DNA of 7,806 nt. It comes from Chloroflexi bacterium RBG_13_51_52. Its GTDB lineage: Bacteria; Chloroflexota; Dehalococcoidia; Dehalococcoidales; RBG-16-60-22. Within the stretch, counting starts at the first letter, position 1. The number at the start of each line of letters is the position of its first letter. A model generated the notes under the pieces. That model saw nothing but the letters and a program-made list of their open reading frames with translations. It was not told the origin of the DNA and ran no database searches. Position numbers and translations under genes: made by a program. The stretch is from assembly GCA_001796525.1 (NCBI GenBank), contig MGMT01000087.1:1-7806 (forward strand). Direction: 5' to 3'. Of this stretch, positions 5,033 through 7,806 are shown in pieces.

Positions 5033-5355
5033 CTAATATATTTTTTTTACCACCCCTCGTAACCAAGCGAGGGACACCAGAAAACAGGCAAAAAAGGCAG
5101 GTTTAAAGAGCTTTTAAGAGCAGTCAGGGGGGGAAAACGGCTGGTTCTTGATGCCACAAAATTTGCTATGAGGGGGGTGGCGGTTGTATGCTAGGTGTTG
5201 TTAATGAATTAATCGTTTGTTAACATTTTCACCTCGCCGGATCCACCAGGAGAAGCGGGAAATTCAGGTGATTTTTAACGAGGGTCAAGTTGTGTCTTAA
5301 AACGAGAGGTTAGCGTGCTTGGAGTGTAGTGTTACCATAGTTGATTAAAGGATTT
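5033..5355. other. Divergent fmt-dnaA intergenic region
   Basis: No gene is visible. CCCTCG (5054-5059) and CGAGGG (5068-5073) form a 6-bp inverted repeat with no T run on the correct side, so it is not a terminator. TTGTTAA occurs twice in direct orientation (5198-5204 and 5217-5223), with TTAAT-GA-ATTAA (5201-5212) between them. I find no TTATNCACA DnaA box and no convincing sigma-70 promoter before dnaA. The region probably holds the dnaA promoter and its control sites. Confidence 0.5.
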
Positions 5356-6696
5356 ATGAACTCGATTAACAACCGTTCACCGAAAGAAATATGGGAAATA
5401 GCCCTGGGGGACTTACAGGTCCAGGTAAGTAAACCTAATTTCAGGACCTGGTTCAGCAAGACCGTCGGCTTGAGCTACCAGGATAACCAGTTCGTTATCG
5501 GCGTGCCTAACACGTTCGCCGCCGTATATTTAGAGAAAAACCAGCGTTCCATCATCGAGAAAGCCCTCATAGGCCTGACGGCGCCGGATGTCCAGGTGGT
5601 CTTCCAGGTCAACGGCAAATCCCATCATGTGGACGAAACCGAAAAGACTCAAGCGATACCCGCCACACCGCCTGCTTTTACAAGATTAAATCCTGATTAC
5701 GTTTTCGATTCTTTTATCGAGGGCAGCGGCAACCGGCTGGCACGAGCGGCAGCGCAGTCTGTAGCCCAGAACCCGGGGCGAAGCTATAATCCTCTTTTCA
5801 TCTATGGCGGCGCCGGACTCGGTAAGACCCACCTGCTCCACGCCATCGGTCAGGCGGCCGCGGCCAACCATATCAACGTTATCTCCACCAGCGCCGAAGA
5901 GTTCACCAATGAGTTCGTATCAGCCATACGCGAGAAAAATACCGAAGAGTTCCGCAATAAGTACCGCAGTATAGGCATGCTGCTTATCGACGACATCCAG
6001 TTTATCGGCGGTAAAGAGCAGACGGAAGAAAGCTTTTTCCACACCTTTAACGAGCTTCACAATACCAACCGGCAAATCGTCATGACCAGCGACTGCCCGC
6101 CGAAATCGATGCCCCTACTGGAGGAGCGCCTGCGCTCACGCTTCGAATGGGGCTTAACCGTCGACATACAGCCACCGGACTACGAAACGCGCCTGGCTAT
6201 CCTGCAATCAAAAGCGCGGCAAAAGGGCGTGAACGTCCCCAAGGAAGTGTTCGAGCTGATTGCCAAGGAGACGCAGAGTAATATCAGGGTGCTGGAAGGC
6301 TCTCTGAACAGGGTATTCGCCTTCGCCAAGCTCCTGCGGGCGGCGCCGACACTGGAAATAGCGATCCGGGCGCTCGAGGACGTAGCCATCAAGGAATTCA
6401 TGCCGGACGACATAACTCCTACGATAATAATCGCAGCCGTTGCTGACTGCTTCCAACTATCCCGGGACGCCATCCTGGGGCGGGAACGCGACAAGGACAC
6501 CGCGCTTGCCCGACGCATCGCCATGTACCTCCTGCGGCAGGAGACCAATTATTCGCTCGCCCAGATAGGGGAGGTCCTTGGCAACCGCGACGCCGCTGCC
6601 GTCACCAACGCCTGCAAGAAAATCACCAACGATATCAATATCAGCCCCTTCTTGAAGCGCAAGGTCCGCGACATCCAGCATACCATCCATCATTAG
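5356..6696 (+). CDS. dnaA: Chromosomal replication initiator protein DnaA (atypical DNA-binding signature)
   Basis: DnaA binds the origin as an ATP complex, oligomerises, melts the DNA and loads the helicase. In this 446-aa protein domain I (about 1-85) contains KEIWEIALGDLQ and FRTWF. Domain II is a short linker. Domain III (from LNPDYVFDSFIEGSGN) is a complete AAA+ module: Walker A GGAGLGKT (151-158), Walker B LLIDD (209-213), sensor 1 IVMTSD, arginine finger R262 in RSRFEWGL, and sensor 2 R311 in NIRVLEG. Domain IV keeps AMYLLRQETNYSLAQIG, but the signature reads GNRDAAAVTNACKKI where the family has GGRD-H-[TS]-T-V-x-H/N-A; Asp412 remains while H, T and T are Ala. I prefer ATG 5356, with AAAGGA just upstream, over in-frame TTG 5341, which has no ribosome site; the spacing is short, so this is moderately sure. 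dnaN does not follow. Confidence 0.96.
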   Translation: MNSINNRSPKEIWEIALGDLQVQVSKPNFRTWFSKTVGLSYQDNQFVIGVPNTFAAVYLEKNQRSIIEKALIGLTAPDVQVVFQVNGKSHHVDETEKTQAIPATPPAFTRLNPDYVFDSFIEGSGNRLARAAAQSVAQNPGRSYNPLFIYGGAGLGKTHLLHAIGQAAAANHINVISTSAEEFTNEFVSAIREKNTEEFRNKYRSIGMLLIDDIQFIGGKEQTEESFFHTFNELHNTNRQIVMTSDCPPKSMPLLEERLRSRFEWGLTVDIQPPDYETRLAILQSKARQKGVNVPKEVFELIAKETQSNIRVLEGSLNRVFAFAKLLRAAPTLEIAIRALEDVAIKEFMPDDITPTIIIAAVADCFQLSRDAILGRERDKDTALARRIAMYLLRQETNYSLAQIGEVLGNRDAAAVTNACKKITNDINISPFLKRKVRDIQHTIHH

Positions 6697-6720
6697 ATAG
6701 TCCTGATAACTAACTATCTA
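6694..6720 (+). repeat. Inverted repeat at the dnaA stop codon
   Basis: TAGATAGT (6694-6701, its first three bases being the dnaA stop) and ACTATCTA (6713-6720) form a perfect 8-bp inverted repeat with an 11-nt loop. The stem is AT-rich and no T run follows, so it is weak as an intrinsic terminator. It could protect the mRNA 3' end or be the left border of the candidate origin. Confidence 0.45.
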
Positions 6721-7011
6721 TGCCCCTTTATTAATATTATTATTAACATAGTGTTTTCCGTAGATATTTAGCTTTCTGTATAAGACCTGATTTGTGTATA
6801 ATTTGGTGTTAATTTTATTTCGTTTGGTGGATTTATTACCATTTTTTAGTTATCTTTTTGCGAACATATGTATTGAAGGAAGCTCCCTTCTTCGAAAAAA
6901 AACGTTTTTATGCAGTTCCCATTAGTATTACTTTTATTATTAACCTAAGTTTAAGACATATAAGTTGTTGTATAATCATATTGTTATTTAAATATTGTGA
7001 ATGAGAGACAG
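6721..7011. other. AT-rich spacer after dnaA, candidate replication origin
   Basis: No coding sequence is visible in this clearly AT-rich stretch. It holds a full DnaA-box match, TGTGTATAA (6793-6801, complement TTATACACA), a one-mismatch copy TCTGTATAA (6775-6783) in the same orientation 18 bp away, and a two-mismatch copy at 6967-6975. TTATTATTAAC occurs exactly twice (6737-6747 and 6934-6944). AAAAACGTTTTT (6898-6909) is a 12-bp palindrome within an A8 run. GAAGG/CCTTC (around 6875-6890) is a small hairpin. A place next to dnaA and an AT-rich unwinding-like composition fit oriC, but one full box is few. Confidence 0.4.
6971..6976 (+). promoter_or_regulatory. Possible -10 element of obgE
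   Basis: A perfect TATAAT, preceded directly by TTG, lies 35 bases before the obgE ATG. No -35 occurs at the usual distance; TTAAGA at 6951-6956 is only 14 bp away. It overlaps the weakest of the TGTATAA repeats, so its role as promoter or protein site is unresolved. Confidence 0.35.
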
Positions 7012-7806
7012 ATGATAGATAAGGTAGAGATAAAAGTAAAATCGGGTAACGGAGGCAGCGGGATAGTGGGATTCAGGCGGGAGATGTATGTGCCATTCGG
7101 GGGCCCCGACGGGGGAGACGGAGGTAAGGGTGGAGATGTAATTATCAGGGCGGATAAATCAACGGACAGCTTGAGGGATTACCGTCATAGAAATCTGTAC
7201 CGGGCGGAAAACGGTCATAACGGAGCGGGGAGGCAGAAGCACGGCAGGGACGGCAAGGACCTTGTCATGGATGTGCCCGCGGGGACGATAGTGATGGCTA
7301 TCGAAGAAGACGGCACCGAAATACTGCTGGGCGACCTGGAGAGCGCCGGCGAGAAGATAATCGCGGTGGAGGGAGGAAAAGGAGGATGGGGCAACATCCA
7401 CTTCAAGTCGTCCGTCAACCAGGCGCCGCGCATCGCACAGCGGGGAGAGAAAAGCGAAGAAAGAACCCTAAAGCTGGAGATGAGACTGATTGCCGACGTA
7501 GGCATTATAGGCTATCCCAACGCGGGAAAGTCGACACTGCTGGCAGCGGCTTCGGCAGCCAAGCCGAAGATAGCCAGTTATCCTTTTACCACTCTGGAGC
7601 CGGCGCTGGGTGTGGTAGAAATCGGGACGGACAGTTATATCATGGCGGAGATACCAGGCCTGATAGAGGGAGCGCACCTGGGGAAGGGGCTGGGACATGA
7701 CTTTCTGCGCCATGCTATGCGCACCAAGATACTGATTCACCTGATAAGCGGGACATCGGATACACCCGCGGAAGACATGATAAAAGTGAATAACGAGCTG
7801 GCGATG
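7012..7806 (+). CDS. obgE: Obg-family GTPase ObgE/CgtA, N-terminal part
   Basis: Obg is a ribosome-associated GTPase linked to 50S subunit assembly, ppGpp response and growth control. The first 265 codons are present and the gene continues past the right edge. Residues 1-157 form the glycine-rich Obg fold (SGNGGSGIVGFRRE, GGPDGGDGGKGGD, GGKGGWGN). The G domain follows: G1 GYPNAGKST (167-175), G2 with T193/T194 in PFTTLEPALG, and G3 EIPGLIEGAHLGKGLGHDFLRH (213-234). The NKxD motif lies beyond the window. G3 begins with Glu213 where the family usually has Asp. ATG 7012 gives the standard N-terminus; the upstream GAGAG (7003-7007) is a weak ribosome site. It runs in the same direction as dnaA after a 315-bp gap, so separate transcription is likely. 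Confidence 0.97.
   Translation, partial: MIDKVEIKVKSGNGGSGIVGFRREMYVPFGGPDGGDGGKGGDVIIRADKSTDSLRDYRHRNLYRAENGHNGAGRQKHGRDGKDLVMDVPAGTIVMAIEEDGTEILLGDLESAGEKIIAVEGGKGGWGNIHFKSSVNQAPRIAQRGEKSEERTLKLEMRLIADVGIIGYPNAGKSTLLAAASAAKPKIASYPFTTLEPALGVVEIGTDSYIMAEIPGLIEGAHLGKGLGHDFLRHAMRTKILIHLISGTSDTPAEDMIKVNNELAM

Noticed and set aside
5054..5073. Terminator between fmt and dnaA
   Set aside because: The 6-bp stem has a T run only on the wrong side (before it on the plus strand; poly-A after it on the minus strand), and neither gene ends here.
6180..6548. Minus-strand ORF of 122 aa inside dnaA
   Set aside because: It is antisense to the AAA+ and domain IV coding sequence; Ser/Arg-rich composition is typical of a shadow frame.
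6694..6720. Intrinsic terminator for dnaA
   Set aside because: The 8-bp stem is AT-rich with an 11-nt loop and no T run follows.
1..7806. CRISPR arrays, insertion sequences, rRNA, known riboswitches
   Set aside because: No regularly spaced direct repeats, no transposase-like reading frame with terminal repeats, no rRNA sequence, and no riboswitch core that I recognise.

Overview
The window looks like chromosomal DNA of a bacterium, most likely an uncultured member of the Chloroflexota (Dehalococcoidia-like). This placement is an inference from the style of the DnaA and Obg proteins, an archaeal-type (ApgM) phosphoglycerate mutase in a bacterial housekeeping setting, and frequent TTG/GTG starts. 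No sequence search was possible. Most of the content is core housekeeping, with a small accessory element (a toxin-antitoxin pair) and an output-less sensor cassette embedded in it.

Layout from left to right. Positions 1-408 (minus) hold the N-terminal third of an ApgM-type phosphoglycerate mutase. A 173-bp spacer with two short palindromes follows, then a complete tRNA-Pro(CGG) with encoded CCA (582-660) and a good promoter. Three bases after the tRNA a convergent type II toxin-antitoxin pair ends: RHH antitoxin (939-1208) and RelE/ParE-fold toxin (664-942), overlapping by 4 bp, with their own promoter and a palindrome over the -10. Upstream on the same strand lies a full two-domain mazG (1248-2030, TTG start). 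A 301-bp AT-rich divergent region then leads into a two-gene plus-strand operon: a membrane sensor with a Cache-like extracellular domain and HAMP but no output domain (2332-3693), and a 62-aa protein I do not recognise (3705-3893), closed by a strong intrinsic terminator (3953-3987). Convergent to this is fmt (4063-5001, TTG start). Divergent from fmt is dnaA (5356-6696), followed by a 315-bp AT-rich spacer with a DnaA box, and then the first 265 codons of obgE (7012 to the window edge).

Functionally the housekeeping genes cover glycolysis (apgM), initiator tRNA formylation (fmt), nucleotide pool sanitation (mazG), replication initiation (dnaA) and ribosome/GTP-linked growth control (obgE). 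The most notable observations are: (i) the DnaA has an intact AAA+ ATPase, but the DNA-recognition signature of domain IV reads R-D-A-A-A instead of the family R-D-H-T/S-T; (ii) the spacer after dnaA has features of a replication origin; (iii) the sensor/small-protein operon has no recognisable output; (iv) the sensor leader carries overlapping, mutually exclusive inverted repeats.
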